Part shown: positions 1 to 7,131 of the stretch, piece after piece
Layout of the letters: the number at the start of each line of letters is the position of its first letter
Position numbering within the stretch: position 1 is the stretch's first letter
Assembly (NCBI RefSeq): GCF_030515985.1
Contig: NZ_CP100376.1
Span: forward strand, 1,368,761 to 1,389,411
Direction: 5' to 3'
Length of the DNA: 20,651 nucleotides
From: Corynebacterium accolens
GTDB taxonomy: Bacteria; Actinomycetota; Actinomycetes; Mycobacteriales; Mycobacteriaceae
Program-made: the position numbers and the translations under genes
Notes under the pieces: model-generated
What the model was told of the DNA's origin: nothing
What the model saw: the letters and a program-made list of their open reading frames with translations, nothing else
The model's database searches: none

Positions 1-969
1 GGCAGCGAGGCCCCCGCCGGTGCCGAAGGCGAAGAATAGCACCCAAGTCAGCACGTGCAGGCTGACGAACCCGAGCGCGACCCAGGGGCGGATATTCTGC
101 GCGCGGGAAGAAATCCGGCCGTGCAGGGGCCCGACCAGAACCAAAAACACGGCCAAGAGGGTCAGTACGAGGCTGGCCTTGCCCTTGGACAACTCCATGC
201 CTTGGGTCATCATGGGCATGCCCCACAGCATGACAAAGACAATCAGCGGCAACATGCCGCTGTAGTGGATAAAGTATGCCTGCCAGGCAATAGGCGAGGT
301 AAAGACCGCCTTCAAGCGCGCACCGATGCTGCTGCCCTGGGAGTTTGGTGGTTCCTTCTCCAGCGGAATAACCCCGAGCTTTTCTGGGGAGTCAGCGACC
401 GCGACTGCGGCGGCAATGGCGACGAGGATGCCCACTGCACCCAAGGTCACGAATGCCGCGGTCCATCCGGCTGTTCCTAGTAACCAGAGGAACGGGACGG
501 CGGAAATGAATTGACCCATCTGGCCAATGGAGGAGGTCACCTGGGTAAACATCGGTGTGCGGTGCAGCGGGAACCAGTAGGGCAGGATGCGCATTACCGA
601 TAAGAATCCCGTGGCATCGCCGGCGCCGATGAGCACGCGCGCGAAGATGGCTACCCCGTAATTGCTGGTAAAGCCGAGTATGACCTGGCCGACGCCCATA
701 ATGACCGCGCCCACGACGAGCAGGATGCGGGGGCCAAATTTATCGATCAGCATGCCGGTGGGGATTTGTGCGATGGCATAGACGCCCAATTGCACGGAGG
801 TAAATACCGCGATGCGCCCGGCATCGACGCCGAAGCGCTCGATGGCATCGAGGCCGGCTACGCCGAAGGAAGACCGCCCGGTAATGGCTACGAGATAGAC
901 CGCCATGGCCGCGACCCAAATCATTAACGCCTGGGTTGTGATAACTTCTCTTGGATTTGGCTGCGACAT
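1..969 (-). CDS. MFS transporter, 3' end outside window
   Basis: Read by translating the minus strand from an ATG at 969. The frame stays open for 323 codons to the window edge, so the C-terminal part is missing. The product is a polytopic inner-membrane protein with several long hydrophobic segments. The first starts near residue 16 (LMIWVAAMAVYLVAIT). The MFS motif-A signature GMLIDKFGPR lies near residues 72-81, between the second and third helices, followed by a glycine-rich third helix. The later hydrophilic stretch KLGVIPLEKEPPNSQ looks like the central cytoplasmic loop. The family moves small solutes by proton or solute coupling, and I cannot name the substrate. The gene diverges from thrC with only 38 bp between starts. 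An AAGG lies 9 nt before the ATG, and a TAAGGT hexamer 7 nt before it, so the transcript may be leaderless. Confident for the family, not for the function. Confidence 0.88.
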   Translation of the reverse strand, partial: MSQPNPREVITTQALMIWVAAMAVYLVAITGRSSFGVAGLDAIERFGVDAGRIAVFTSVQLGVYAIAQIPTGMLIDKFGPRILLVVGAVIMGVGQVILGFTSNYGVAIFARVLIGAGDATGFLSVMRILPYWFPLHRTPMFTQVTSSIGQMGQFISAVPFLWLLGTAGWTAAFVTLGAVGILVAIAAAVAVADSPEKLGVIPLEKEPPNSQGSSIGARLKAVFTSPIAWQAYFIHYSGMLPLIVFVMLWGMPMMTQGMELSKGKASLVLTLLAVFLVLVGPLHGRISSRAQNIRPWVALGFVSLHVLTWVLFFAFGTGGGLAA

Positions 970-971
970 GG

Positions 972-1000
972 CTGATACCTTACGCGTTAACTACTAGGAT
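972..1000 (+). promoter_or_regulatory. Candidate thrC promoter (leaderless)
   Basis: CTGATA (972-977) resembles the -35 consensus TTGACA at 4 of 6 positions. It is followed after exactly 17 bp by TAGGAT (995-1000), a TAnnnT -10 hexamer. The GTG start of thrC is 7 nt further on, so the mRNA probably begins at the start codon. The -35 overlaps the proposed -10 of the divergent transporter gene by one base. Confidence 0.5.
977..982 (-). promoter_or_regulatory. Candidate -10 of MFS gene (leaderless)
   Basis: TAAGGT on the minus strand fits the actinobacterial TAnnnT pattern and ends 7 nt before the ATG at 969. Transcription would then start at or next to the start codon. No convincing -35 is visible. 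Inference from spacing only. The AAGG inside it could instead be a ribosome binding site. Confidence 0.4.
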
Positions 1001-1007
1001 TCATCTT

Positions 1008-2450
1008 GTGAAGTATATTTCGACCCGTGATACCACCGGCCAGCCCGCATCCTTTACGGATATCCTCTTAGGAGGGCTAGCGCCCGATGGTGGCCTATAC
1101 CTGCCTGAAACCTACCCGCAACTGGACTCCGCCACGCTGGATACGTGGCGCACAGTGGTCAAAACTGACGGCTATGCCGCCCTTGCGGCTGAGGTAATCA
1201 AGCTGTTTATCGATGATATTCCAGAGGAAGATCTGGATAAAATCGCCGCCCGAGCATATACCAGCCCGAAGTTTGCCTCCCCTGAGATCGTCCCGGTCAC
1301 TGAGCTTGGCGATGACCTCTTTATAGGCCACCTTTCCGAGGGCCCCACCGCTGCATTTAAAGACATGGCCATGCAGCTTTTGGGCGAGCTTTTTGAATAC
1401 GAGCTCGCCCGCCGCGGGGAGACGCTGAATATTTTGGGCGCTACCTCTGGCGATACCGGCTCTTCTGCTGAGTACGCCATGCGCGGGCGCGATGGCATCC
1501 GCGTTTTCATGTTGACTCCGGCTGGGCGCATGACCGCCTTCCAACAGGCGCAAATGTTCGGCTTGGATGATCCGAATATTTTCAATATCGCCCTCGATGG
1601 TGTCTTTGATGATTGCCAGGACGTGGTAAAGGCCGTCTCCAGCGATGCGGAATTTAAAGCCAACTACCGCATCGGTGCGGTCAACTCCATTAACTGGGCC
1701 CGCCTGTTGGCCCAAGTGGTTTACTATATTTCCTGCTGGATCAAGGTCACCGATAATAACGAACAAAAGGTATCCTTTAGCGTTCCCACCGGTAACTTTG
1801 GCGATATCTGCGCCGGGCATATCGCCCGCAGCATGGGCCTTCCCATCGATCGCCTCATCGTGGCGACGAACGAGAATAACGTATTGGATGAGTTCTTCCG
1901 CACCGGCAACTACCGCCCGCGTCCGGCCGCGGAAACCATGGCCACCTCGTCGCCGTCTATGGATATTTCCCGCGCCTCCAACTTCGAGCGCTTCGCCTTT
2001 GATCTTTTAGGCCGCGATGTCACCCGCGTTGCGGATCTCTTTGGCACCAAGGTCAAAGAAGGCGGGTTTAACCTTGAAGAAGATCTCATTACGGCCGCGC
2101 GTGAAGACTACGGTTTCTTGTCCGGTTCCTCCACCCATGAAGACCGCCTCGCCACCATCAAGGACGTGAACGAGCGTTATGGTTACCTGGCGGATCCGCA
2201 CACGGCCGATGGCATCAAGGTGGCGCGTGCGGCCCAAAAAGAGGGCGTGACGACGCCTATCGTCTGCTTGGAGACGGCACTGCCGGTAAAGTTCAGCGAA
2301 ACCATCACCGAGGCCATCGGGAGCGCGCCGCAGCCACCGGAGCGGTTTGCTGACATCTTGAACGCGGAGCGCCACGTGGCGGATCTGCCCAACGATGCCG
2401 CAGCGGTCAAGGACTTTATTACCTCGAGCATCAAGAACACGGAGGTGTAG
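1008..2450 (+). CDS. thrC: Threonine synthase
   Basis: Pyridoxal-phosphate enzyme converting O-phosphohomoserine to threonine and phosphate, the last step of threonine synthesis in the cytoplasm. The 480-residue product matches the corynebacterial ThrC length and sequence pattern: DILLGGLAPDGGLYLP near the N-terminus, the PLP lysine in GPTAAFKD (K118), the phosphate-binding GATSGDTGSSAEYA segment and the conserved SFSVPTGNFGDICAGH. The start is set at GTG 1008, because the protein then begins VKYISTRD as relatives begin M-x-YISTRD. An in-frame upstream start at 951 would overlap the divergent gene and add 19 unrelated residues. The start sits 7 nt after a -10 hexamer and has no good Shine-Dalgarno sequence. 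Two small co-directional genes follow closely. It is not linked to hom or thrB here. Confidence 0.97.
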   Translation: MKYISTRDTTGQPASFTDILLGGLAPDGGLYLPETYPQLDSATLDTWRTVVKTDGYAALAAEVIKLFIDDIPEEDLDKIAARAYTSPKFASPEIVPVTELGDDLFIGHLSEGPTAAFKDMAMQLLGELFEYELARRGETLNILGATSGDTGSSAEYAMRGRDGIRVFMLTPAGRMTAFQQAQMFGLDDPNIFNIALDGVFDDCQDVVKAVSSDAEFKANYRIGAVNSINWARLLAQVVYYISCWIKVTDNNEQKVSFSVPTGNFGDICAGHIARSMGLPIDRLIVATNENNVLDEFFRTGNYRPRPAAETMATSSPSMDISRASNFERFAFDLLGRDVTRVADLFGTKVKEGGFNLEEDLITAAREDYGFLSGSSTHEDRLATIKDVNERYGYLADPHTADGIKVARAAQKEGVTTPIVCLETALPVKFSETITEAIGSAPQPPERFADILNAERHVADLPNDAAAVKDFITSSIKNTEV

Positions 2451-2457
2451 CAAACAC

Positions 2458-2604
2458 ATGGCATTAGAAAACTTCGCAGGGCCGGAGCACTATACCGAAT
2501 TCGATCCGGAAAAATTCATCCGCGACTTAAAAGCACAAGCAGAGGCGGATAAGGAAGAACAGGACAAGGACTCTGCAGGTGACGCGGGTACGGATAGCCA
2601 GTAG
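2458..2604 (+). CDS. Small charged hypothetical protein, 48 aa
   Basis: The ATG at 2458 lies 7 nt after the thrC stop, with GGAGG at 2441-2445 inside the end of thrC (12-nt spacing, slightly long). The product is 48 residues, starting MALENFAGPEHYTEF, and very hydrophilic: the second half (AEADKEEQDKDSAGDAG) is almost all charged or small residues. No signal peptide, membrane segment or catalytic motif is visible. I do not recognise it. Its end overlaps the next gene by 26 nt, which suggests translational coupling through thrC, this ORF and the protease gene. Packing and RBS argue that it is real, but the 3' half could partly reflect the overlap. Function unknown. Confidence 0.6.
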   Translation: MALENFAGPEHYTEFDPEKFIRDLKAQAEADKEEQDKDSAGDAGTDSQ

Positions 2605-3424
2605 TCTGCTGGCAGCAGCAGGGCTGTTTATGGTGGCATCGTGTAGCACCGATGCCACCCAGCAGCAGGATGGGGTGGTTGCGCAATCCACCGACACGCC
2701 ACCGCCGGCGCCGCCGAACGAGTTTTATGAGCCCGCGGTGGTGCCGGTGCCCCCAGGCGCCGCGCTGAACTTAACCACGAGCGACCCACAGCCGGGCGAG
2801 TACTTTAACTTCCAGTCCTGCACGGCGGCGTGGTCCTTCGCGCTTGCCGATGGCCGCACCATCGCCGTGACGGCCTCCCATTGCGGCAAACCTGGCGATA
2901 AGGTCTGGGCCGGAACCCAAGAGGGCGATTTTGTATACCCAGCCGATCCGGTAGGCGAGGTGATCTATTCGGATTTCTTTGCCGAGGAGACTAATCACTT
3001 GGACGTTGCCTTCATCGAGCTGTACCGCGACGCGGACTACTACACCCCAGGCGAGGTAGCCACCACCGTAGCGACGCAGCTGGACAAGCTGCCGGATGCG
3101 GTATGCAAGCTGGGCAGTTCCACCATTGTGACCTGTGGGAACGTGAAAAACGCGGTGGATTCCACACAACTAAATTACCAGGGTCTAGAACATGATTCCA
3201 ATGCGGCCCTGGCGGAGATGTGCAGCGCGGTCGGGGATTCCGGCGGGCCCGTCTACGGCGATGTAGACGGCCGGCAGACCATCGTGGGGCTGGTCTCTGG
3301 AATCACCGAGCCCTTGGACGAGGGGCATAGCTGTGAAGACACGCAACAAAACATCGACGTGGCCTTTACCACCGCACCGGATATCCAGGAACTGGCGCTG
3401 AAGGTCCTCGGCCCCGTGGCATAA
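2579..3424 (+). CDS. Trypsin-like (S1 family) serine protease, lipoprotein
   Basis: Predicted secreted, lipid-anchored peptidase of 281 residues. The N-terminus has Arg3 and Arg5, a hydrophobic core (SSLLAAAGLFMV) and a lipobox VASC with Cys22. A Pro-rich linker (about residues 36-60) follows. The chymotrypsin-fold triad is visible in order: His101 in VTASHC, Asp142 in NHLDVAF and Ser221 in VGDSGGPV. Six cysteines after the lipobox (81, 102, 176, 186, 215, 252) suit three disulfides, with 81-102 bridging next to the catalytic histidine. The start is GTG 2579, with AAGGA at 2566-2570 (8-nt spacing), inside the upstream 48-aa ORF. Substrate unknown. Its place in the thrC transcript gives no clear functional link. 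The catalytic assignment is strong, and the lipoprotein call is good but by eye. Confidence 0.88.
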   Translation: MTRVRIASSLLAAAGLFMVASCSTDATQQQDGVVAQSTDTPPPAPPNEFYEPAVVPVPPGAALNLTTSDPQPGEYFNFQSCTAAWSFALADGRTIAVTASHCGKPGDKVWAGTQEGDFVYPADPVGEVIYSDFFAEETNHLDVAFIELYRDADYYTPGEVATTVATQLDKLPDAVCKLGSSTIVTCGNVKNAVDSTQLNYQGLEHDSNAALAEMCSAVGDSGGPVYGDVDGRQTIVGLVSGITEPLDEGHSCEDTQQNIDVAFTTAPDIQELALKVLGPVA

Positions 3425-3441
3425 GACCAGCCAAGATTGGC

Positions 3442-3447
3442 TACGCT
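3442..3447 (+). promoter_or_regulatory. Candidate -10 of NUDIX gene (leaderless)
   Basis: TACGCT fits TAnnnT and ends 7 nt before the ATG at 3455. It lies in the 30-bp gap after the protease stop. The intervening AGGTGGT is too close to the ATG to act well as a Shine-Dalgarno sequence, which favours a leaderless start. Confidence 0.5.
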
Positions 3448-3454
3448 AGGTGGT

Positions 3455-4000
3455 ATGCCAACGCCTGATTATATTGTGAAGCTGCGTGAATCTATCGGCC
3501 ACGATCAGCTCTTCGTCCCCGCGTGCAGCGCCATCATTCTCCGCGATGTACCAACCGGTGCGGCCCTGTGGGAGGTGCCGTCCGTACTTCTGGTCAAGCG
3601 CGCGGATAATGCCGTGTGGACCCCTGTGGAAGGCATTTGTGAGCCTGGCGAGGAGATTACGACCACCGCCTTGCGCGAGGTCAAGGAAGAGGTAGGCCTC
3701 GATGCCAAGGTGGAAGCGCTCCTTGGCGTTGGCCAGTCCGGCCCAGTGACCTATCCTAATGGCGATGAATGCATGTTCATGGGCACCGCGCTGCGCCTAT
3801 CTGTCGCCGACGGCGCTGAGCCCGTCATTAGCGATGAAGAAAACACCGAAGCGCAGTGGTTCTCGGTGGCCCACCTTCCGGATAGCTTGTCGCGCCGCCA
3901 TCGCCTGATGGTCGCGGATGCCGTGGCGCACCTCAAGCACCCGCAGGGGTTTTCTCCCCGCATGGGCTGGATGAAGCGCAGCGAGCAGCCCGGGCTCTAG
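3455..4000 (+). CDS. NUDIX hydrolase
   Basis: Predicted 181-residue cytoplasmic hydrolase of nucleoside-diphosphate-linked compounds. Residues 60-82 match the NUDIX box GX5EX7REUXEEXGU without a mismatch: Gly60, Glu66, the REV pair and KEEVGL, which supply the metal-binding glutamates. A beta-strand segment (VPACSAIILRD) precedes it and ADNAVWTPVEG leads into the box, as is usual. The substrate cannot be told from the box: nucleotide sugars, ADP-ribose, NADH, dinucleoside polyphosphates and oxidised nucleotides are all possible. The start is set at ATG 3455 rather than the in-frame TTG 3437, because a -10 hexamer lies inside the longer form. The stop shares a CTAG with the stop of the convergent neighbour. 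Confidence 0.9.
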   Translation: MPTPDYIVKLRESIGHDQLFVPACSAIILRDVPTGAALWEVPSVLLVKRADNAVWTPVEGICEPGEEITTTALREVKEEVGLDAKVEALLGVGQSGPVTYPNGDECMFMGTALRLSVADGAEPVISDEENTEAQWFSVAHLPDSLSRRHRLMVADAVAHLKHPQGFSPRMGWMKRSEQPGL

Positions 4001-4371
4001 CGCGTTTCCTCCGCGCCGATGAGTAGTTGCTTGAGCTCATCCGCGCTCTTCGCTACGACCAGCTCTTGAGCGATACATTTTTGAGCCTCCGCCGCGTCTT
4101 TATCGGATCCGCAGCAGATGACCGTGGCACCGATAGTCATCAGCAGCTTTCCCCGCCGCGCGAGCTCAAAAAATAGCTCGCAATCTTCTGGACCCCATTC
4201 CCAGGCGGTGCCATAGAAATCCTGGGCGCCATCGCCAAGCCAGGAGGTTTCAAGAACCAGGCCTGCTCGGCACAAAAAGACCCCGTCGCGCCGCAGACCG
4301 GCGAGCACTTCCCTCACCCCGGTAAGGTCCGCAGCATCCCAGGCGATGAAGGTAATAGGCGAAGAGCTCAT
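3997..4371 (-). CDS. Hypothetical protein, 124 aa
   Basis: I do not recognise this protein. It begins MSSSPITFIAWDAADL and is a soluble, mixed alpha/beta-looking sequence with an acidic tail (QLLIGAEETR). Features that stand out are Trp-rich WEWGPEDC near the middle, a hydrophobic GKLLMTIGATVICCGS (possible beta-strand core, too short and mixed for a sure membrane helix), and a C-terminal charged helix. The start is placed at ATG 4371, which follows a TATCAT hexamer by 6 nt. A longer GTG start at 4398 is possible but sits directly against its only GGAG. The gene lies just downstream of the TDT transporter on the same strand (31 bp with this start) and may be co-transcribed. A role tied to the transporter would be a guess. 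Confidence 0.7.
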   Translation of the reverse strand: MSSSPITFIAWDAADLTGVREVLAGLRRDGVFLCRAGLVLETSWLGDGAQDFYGTAWEWGPEDCELFFELARRGKLLMTIGATVICCGSDKDAAEAQKCIAQELVVAKSADELKQLLIGAEETR

Positions 4372-4377
4372 AGCCCG

Positions 4378-4383
4378 ATGATA
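4378..4383 (-). promoter_or_regulatory. Candidate -10 of the 124-aa gene (leaderless)
   Basis: TATCAT on the minus strand, a good TAnnnT hexamer, ends 6 nt before the ATG at 4371. It lies 18 nt past the stop of the upstream transporter gene, so this gene may have its own leaderless transcript as well as read-through. Confidence 0.4.
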
Positions 4384-4401
4384 GACGAGGAAAGACACCT
4401 C

Positions 4402-5346
4402 CTAGTGAGTCAGTTCTTTGCGCGTGCGGCCCTCCCAGAGCCAGCCTAAGAAACGCGCCGAGCACAGGCACCAGTGCGCGATAAGGAGCAGGGGAATGCT
4501 CAGCGCGATAACGTCAAGCCATTCTGAACCATTGACCAATGCTGTCTGGTGCCCGCCCATGCTCACGGTGCCAGGCGGGAAGGTGCAGGCCCACCACGCA
4601 GGGGAGTAGGGAACCCAGCGGGCTGCTTGCGGATAGAAAGTCACCATCGCATAAAGCGATAGCGGGATGGCAATAGCAAGGGCAATAAGACCGTAGTACA
4701 CGGAGATACTGCCGGGGTAGAGGATCTGCATTGCGGTGGTAGATTGCCCAACCACGCCTAGCGGCACCCACGCGGTGGCGGATTTACCACCACTAAAATC
4801 CACCGTGCCGTGCCAGGCCGCCCAGTAGACGTAGGCAAATACCGGGACTGCCGTCAGCAAGGACATGGCGAAGAGCGCGGTGCCCATGATGTGGTAAATC
4901 TGCCCATAATCGCGGGCCAGCCACCCGGCTACCGATGCCGAAATCATCGGCCCTACTAAGGGAAGGCCCCAGGTAAAACGCGGCTCTCCATCGAAGCGGG
5001 TGAGCTGAATGCCCCACGTGATAACGGTGACGGGGCCACCGATCCAAAAGCCGACGAGGCGGAATACTCCAATGCCCGTCAACCCGGATAGTGCCGCCCC
5101 AAGCGCGAGGACGCCGATGAAAAACATGGACCATTCCGCCATGGTGGTCCGCTCAAACCGCGGACTGCGGTAGAGGGCGTAACCGGCAGTCAGCACGACG
5201 AAGATGGCGCATGCGAGTGCCGCAAATACACCTGCGGCAACGAGCATGTCTTCTTCAACCAACATGCGCGAGACGATGGAGGTGCCCATGAGGCTGCCGG
5301 CCCAGGCAGGACCAGGAGGGGGAAGTTGGCGGAATTTATCAGTCAC
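4402..5346 (-). CDS. TDT-family membrane transporter (tellurite-resistance/dicarboxylate type)
   Basis: Polytopic membrane protein of 314 residues with about nine or ten hydrophobic segments. It starts MTDKFRQLPPPGPAWAGSLMG. The opening PGPAWAGSLMGTSI, the central VPLGVVGQSTTAMQIL and the late PAWWACTFPPGTVSMGG are typical of the TDT family. That family includes TehA, fungal and bacterial C4-dicarboxylate or malate transporters, and plant SLAC1 anion channels. Members pass anions or dicarboxylates. I cannot choose the substrate, and a tellurite phenotype should not be assumed. The start is GTG 5346, 7 nt after TAGAAT, again a leaderless layout. The 124-aa unknown gene follows, and a 233-bp gap separates this gene from the glnA stop upstream. 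Confidence 0.85.
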   Translation of the reverse strand: MTDKFRQLPPPGPAWAGSLMGTSIVSRMLVEEDMLVAAGVFAALACAIFVVLTAGYALYRSPRFERTTMAEWSMFFIGVLALGAALSGLTGIGVFRLVGFWIGGPVTVITWGIQLTRFDGEPRFTWGLPLVGPMISASVAGWLARDYGQIYHIMGTALFAMSLLTAVPVFAYVYWAAWHGTVDFSGGKSATAWVPLGVVGQSTTAMQILYPGSISVYYGLIALAIAIPLSLYAMVTFYPQAARWVPYSPAWWACTFPPGTVSMGGHQTALVNGSEWLDVIALSIPLLLIAHWCLCSARFLGWLWEGRTRKELTH

Positions 5347-5353
5347 TACCTAG

Positions 5354-5359
5354 ATTCTA
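5354..5359 (-). promoter_or_regulatory. Candidate -10 of TDT transporter gene (leaderless)
   Basis: TAGAAT on the minus strand, close to the -10 consensus, ends exactly 7 nt before the GTG at 5346. No purine-rich Shine-Dalgarno with sensible spacing is present. A -35 is not obvious, which is common in corynebacteria. Confidence 0.5.
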
Positions 5360-5507
5360 ATTTCATCTAGAGCTTCTTACTTAGACTGAGCCGCTTTTAA
5401 TTTGGTGAAAACCCTCATGCGTGCGCTGGAGAGCGTCCATCCTCAAAGTGGGCAGCGATTATGGCGAAGCTCTCGGATATACCTAGCAGTGCCACCGCAA
5501 GCAAAAG

Positions 5508-5544
5508 AAAGCAGCCACCTAAGCATTGGTTAGGTGGCTGCTTT
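5508..5544 (-). terminator. Rho-independent terminator of glnA
   Basis: A perfect 15-bp stem: AAAGCAGCCACCTAA (5508-5522) pairs with TTAGGTGGCTGCTTT (5530-5544) around a 7-nt loop. On the minus strand it lies 35 nt past the glnA stop and is followed by a T-rich CTTTTGC. The A/U-rich outer stem gives some U-tract in both directions. Confidence 0.9.
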
Positions 5545-5579
5545 GTAGAAAATGCAAGCTGAGAACTTGCAGTGACGGC

Positions 5580-7013
5580 TTAGCAGTCGAAGTAGAGCTC
5601 GAACTCCTGCGGGGTGGGACGCAGGCGCGCGGGGTTGATCTCGTTTTCGTACTTGTAGTTGATGTAGGTCTCGAGGAGATCCTCGGTAAAGACATCGCCC
5701 TCGGTCAGGAAGTCCATGTCTTCCTTCAGCGCCTCCAGGGAAGCCTCCAGGGAGGTTGGTGCCTGCGGGATGGACTCAGCCTCTGCTGGCGGCAGCTCGT
5801 AGAGGTCCTTATCCACCGGGGCGTGCGGCTCAATGCGGTTCTTCACACCATCCACACCGGCCATCATCATGGCGGCAAAGGCCAGGTATGGGTTGCTGGA
5901 TGGGTCCGGGGCGCGGAACTCGATGCGCTTAGCCTTCGGGTTGGAACCGGTAATCGGGATGCGGATCGCAGCCGAACGGTTGCGCTGGGAGTACACCAGG
6001 TTGATCGGCGCCTCGAAGCCAGGAACCAGGCGGTGGTAGGAGTTCAGCGTTGGGTTGGTAAAGGCGAGCACGGCGCCGGCGTGGTGGAGGATGCCGCCGA
6101 TGAAGTAGCGGGCGATATCGGAAAGCCCGGCGTAGCCAGCCTCATCGTGGAAGAGGGGCTCGCCGTCCTTCCACAAGGACATGTGGGCGTGCATGCCAGA
6201 ACCATTATCGCCAGCCAGCGGCTTAGGCATGAAGGTCGCGGTCTTGCCCCACTCCTGGGCGGTGCGCTTGACCACGTACTTGAAGGTCTGGATGTCATCG
6301 CCGGCGTGCAGCAGCGAGTTGAAGCGATAGTTGATCTCGTTTTGGGCCGCGCCCACCTCATGGTGGAAACGCTCGATCTGGAAGCCGACCTCTTGCAGGT
6401 TGGCCACGATGTCATCGCGGACCTCGCTGTGCTTATCGTACGGCGGGGTGGGAAAGTAGCCGCCCTTTACGCGGGTCTTGTAACCGGTATTGGGGGTGCC
6501 GTCCAAGTTGGTTTCGTTATCGCGGTTCCACCAGCCTTCGTTCGAGTCCACCTCATAGAAACCGTGTTGCATATCGGTGCCATAGCGCACGGAATCGAAG
6601 AGGTAGAACTCGGCCTCGGCGCCAAAGTTACAGGTATCGGCGATGCCCGTGGACTGCAAGTATTCCTCGGCCTTGCGGGCAATATTGCGCGAGTCACGGG
6701 TAAAAGGCTCAAAGGTAAAGGGATCGTGGACGAAGAACTTGATATTCAGGGTCTTCGCCGAACGGAAGGGATCGATATGCGCGGTGGCCGGATCCGGCAG
6801 CAGCGTCATATCGGATTCTTCAATGGTGGTAAACCCACGAATGGAAGAACCATCAAAGGCCAAGCCATTTTCGGCATCTTCTTCAGTAAATTCGCTGGCA
6901 GGGATGGAAAAGTGGTGCTCGGTGCCGGGGACGTCCGTAAAGCGGACATCCACGAACTTTACGTCCTCATCCTGAATATATTGGACGATGTCCTGCACTG
7001 TCTCGAAAGACAA
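5580..7013 (-). CDS. glnA: Glutamine synthetase type I
   Basis: ATP-dependent ligation of ammonium to glutamate, the main high-affinity nitrogen assimilation step, in a cytoplasmic dodecamer. The 477-residue product equals the C. glutamicum GlnA length. Visible signatures are DGSSIRGF (53-60), [12 protein letters not shown] (129-140), the ATP-site [14 protein letters not shown] (264-277), NRSAAIRIP (345-353) and the C-terminus [13 protein letters not shown]. Tyr405 in [10 protein letters not shown] is the adenylylation tyrosine of regulated type I-beta enzymes, so GlnE control is expected. The start is TTG 7013, with AGGAGG at 7019-7024 (5-nt spacing). No alternative ATG gives the expected MxFET N-terminus. 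A half-palindrome resembling an AmtR box lies about 30 nt upstream. A strong terminator follows. Confidence 0.98.
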   Translation of the reverse strand: MSFETVQDIVQYIQDEDVKFVDVRFTDVPGTEHHFSIPASEFTEEDAENGLAFDGSSIRGFTTIEESDMTLLPDPATAHIDPFRSAKTLNIKFFVHDPFTFEPFTRDSRNIARKAEEYLQSTGIADTCNFGAEAEFYLFDSVRYGTDMQHGFYEVDSNEGWWNRDNETNLDGTPNTGYKTRVKGGYFPTPPYDKHSEVRDDIVANLQEVGFQIERFHHEVGAAQNEINYRFNSLLHAGDDIQTFKYVVKRTAQEWGKTATFMPKPLAGDNGSGMHAHMSLWKDGEPLFHDEAGYAGLSDIARYFIGGILHHAGAVLAFTNPTLNSYHRLVPGFEAPINLVYSQRNRSAAIRIPITGSNPKAKRIEFRAPDPSSNPYLAFAAMMMAGVDGVKNRIEPHAPVDKDLYELPPAEAESIPQAPTSLEASLEALKEDMDFLTEGDVFTEDLLETYINYKYENEINPARLRPTPQEFELYFDC

Positions 7014-7041
7014 GATTGCCTCCTGTTTGTTGGCCGATGAA

Positions 7042-7055
7042 TTATCTGCCTATAG
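7042..7055. promoter_or_regulatory. Possible AmtR-like operator upstream of glnA
   Basis: TTAT-N6-ATAG matches seven of the eight core bases of the C. glutamicum AmtR motif CTAT-N6-ATAG as I recall it. The outer flanking T/A bases of the motif are not well kept. It overlaps likely -10 elements of glnA (for example TAGGCT at 7054-7059, minus strand), where a repressor would act. AmtR control of glnA is known in C. glutamicum. Its presence here is inferred. Confidence 0.35.
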
Positions 7056-7118
7056 CCTACTAGTTTTATCCACCCAGCATGGCCATTGGCCTCGTTTCAC
7101 TTCTGGGTGAGGGGCAAC

Positions 7119-7124
7119 TAAATT
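7119..7124 (+). promoter_or_regulatory. Candidate -10 of RDD gene (leaderless)
   Basis: TAAATT fits TAnnnT and ends 7 nt before the ATG at 7132. The intervening GGTGAGC offers only a very short-spaced purine run. It is about 100 bp from the divergent glnA start. Confidence 0.45.
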
Positions 7125-7131
7125 GGTGAGC

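Noticed and set aside
5418..5534. 38-codon ORF on the plus strand between the TDT gene and glnA
   Set aside because: It runs through the glnA terminator stem, has no RBS, and has no conserved-looking content.
5526..7040. 504-codon open frame on the plus strand opposite glnA
   Set aside because: It is the antisense shadow of glnA, whose protein has every family motif. The plus frame gives low-complexity Val/Gly/Leu-rich sequence and crosses the terminator.
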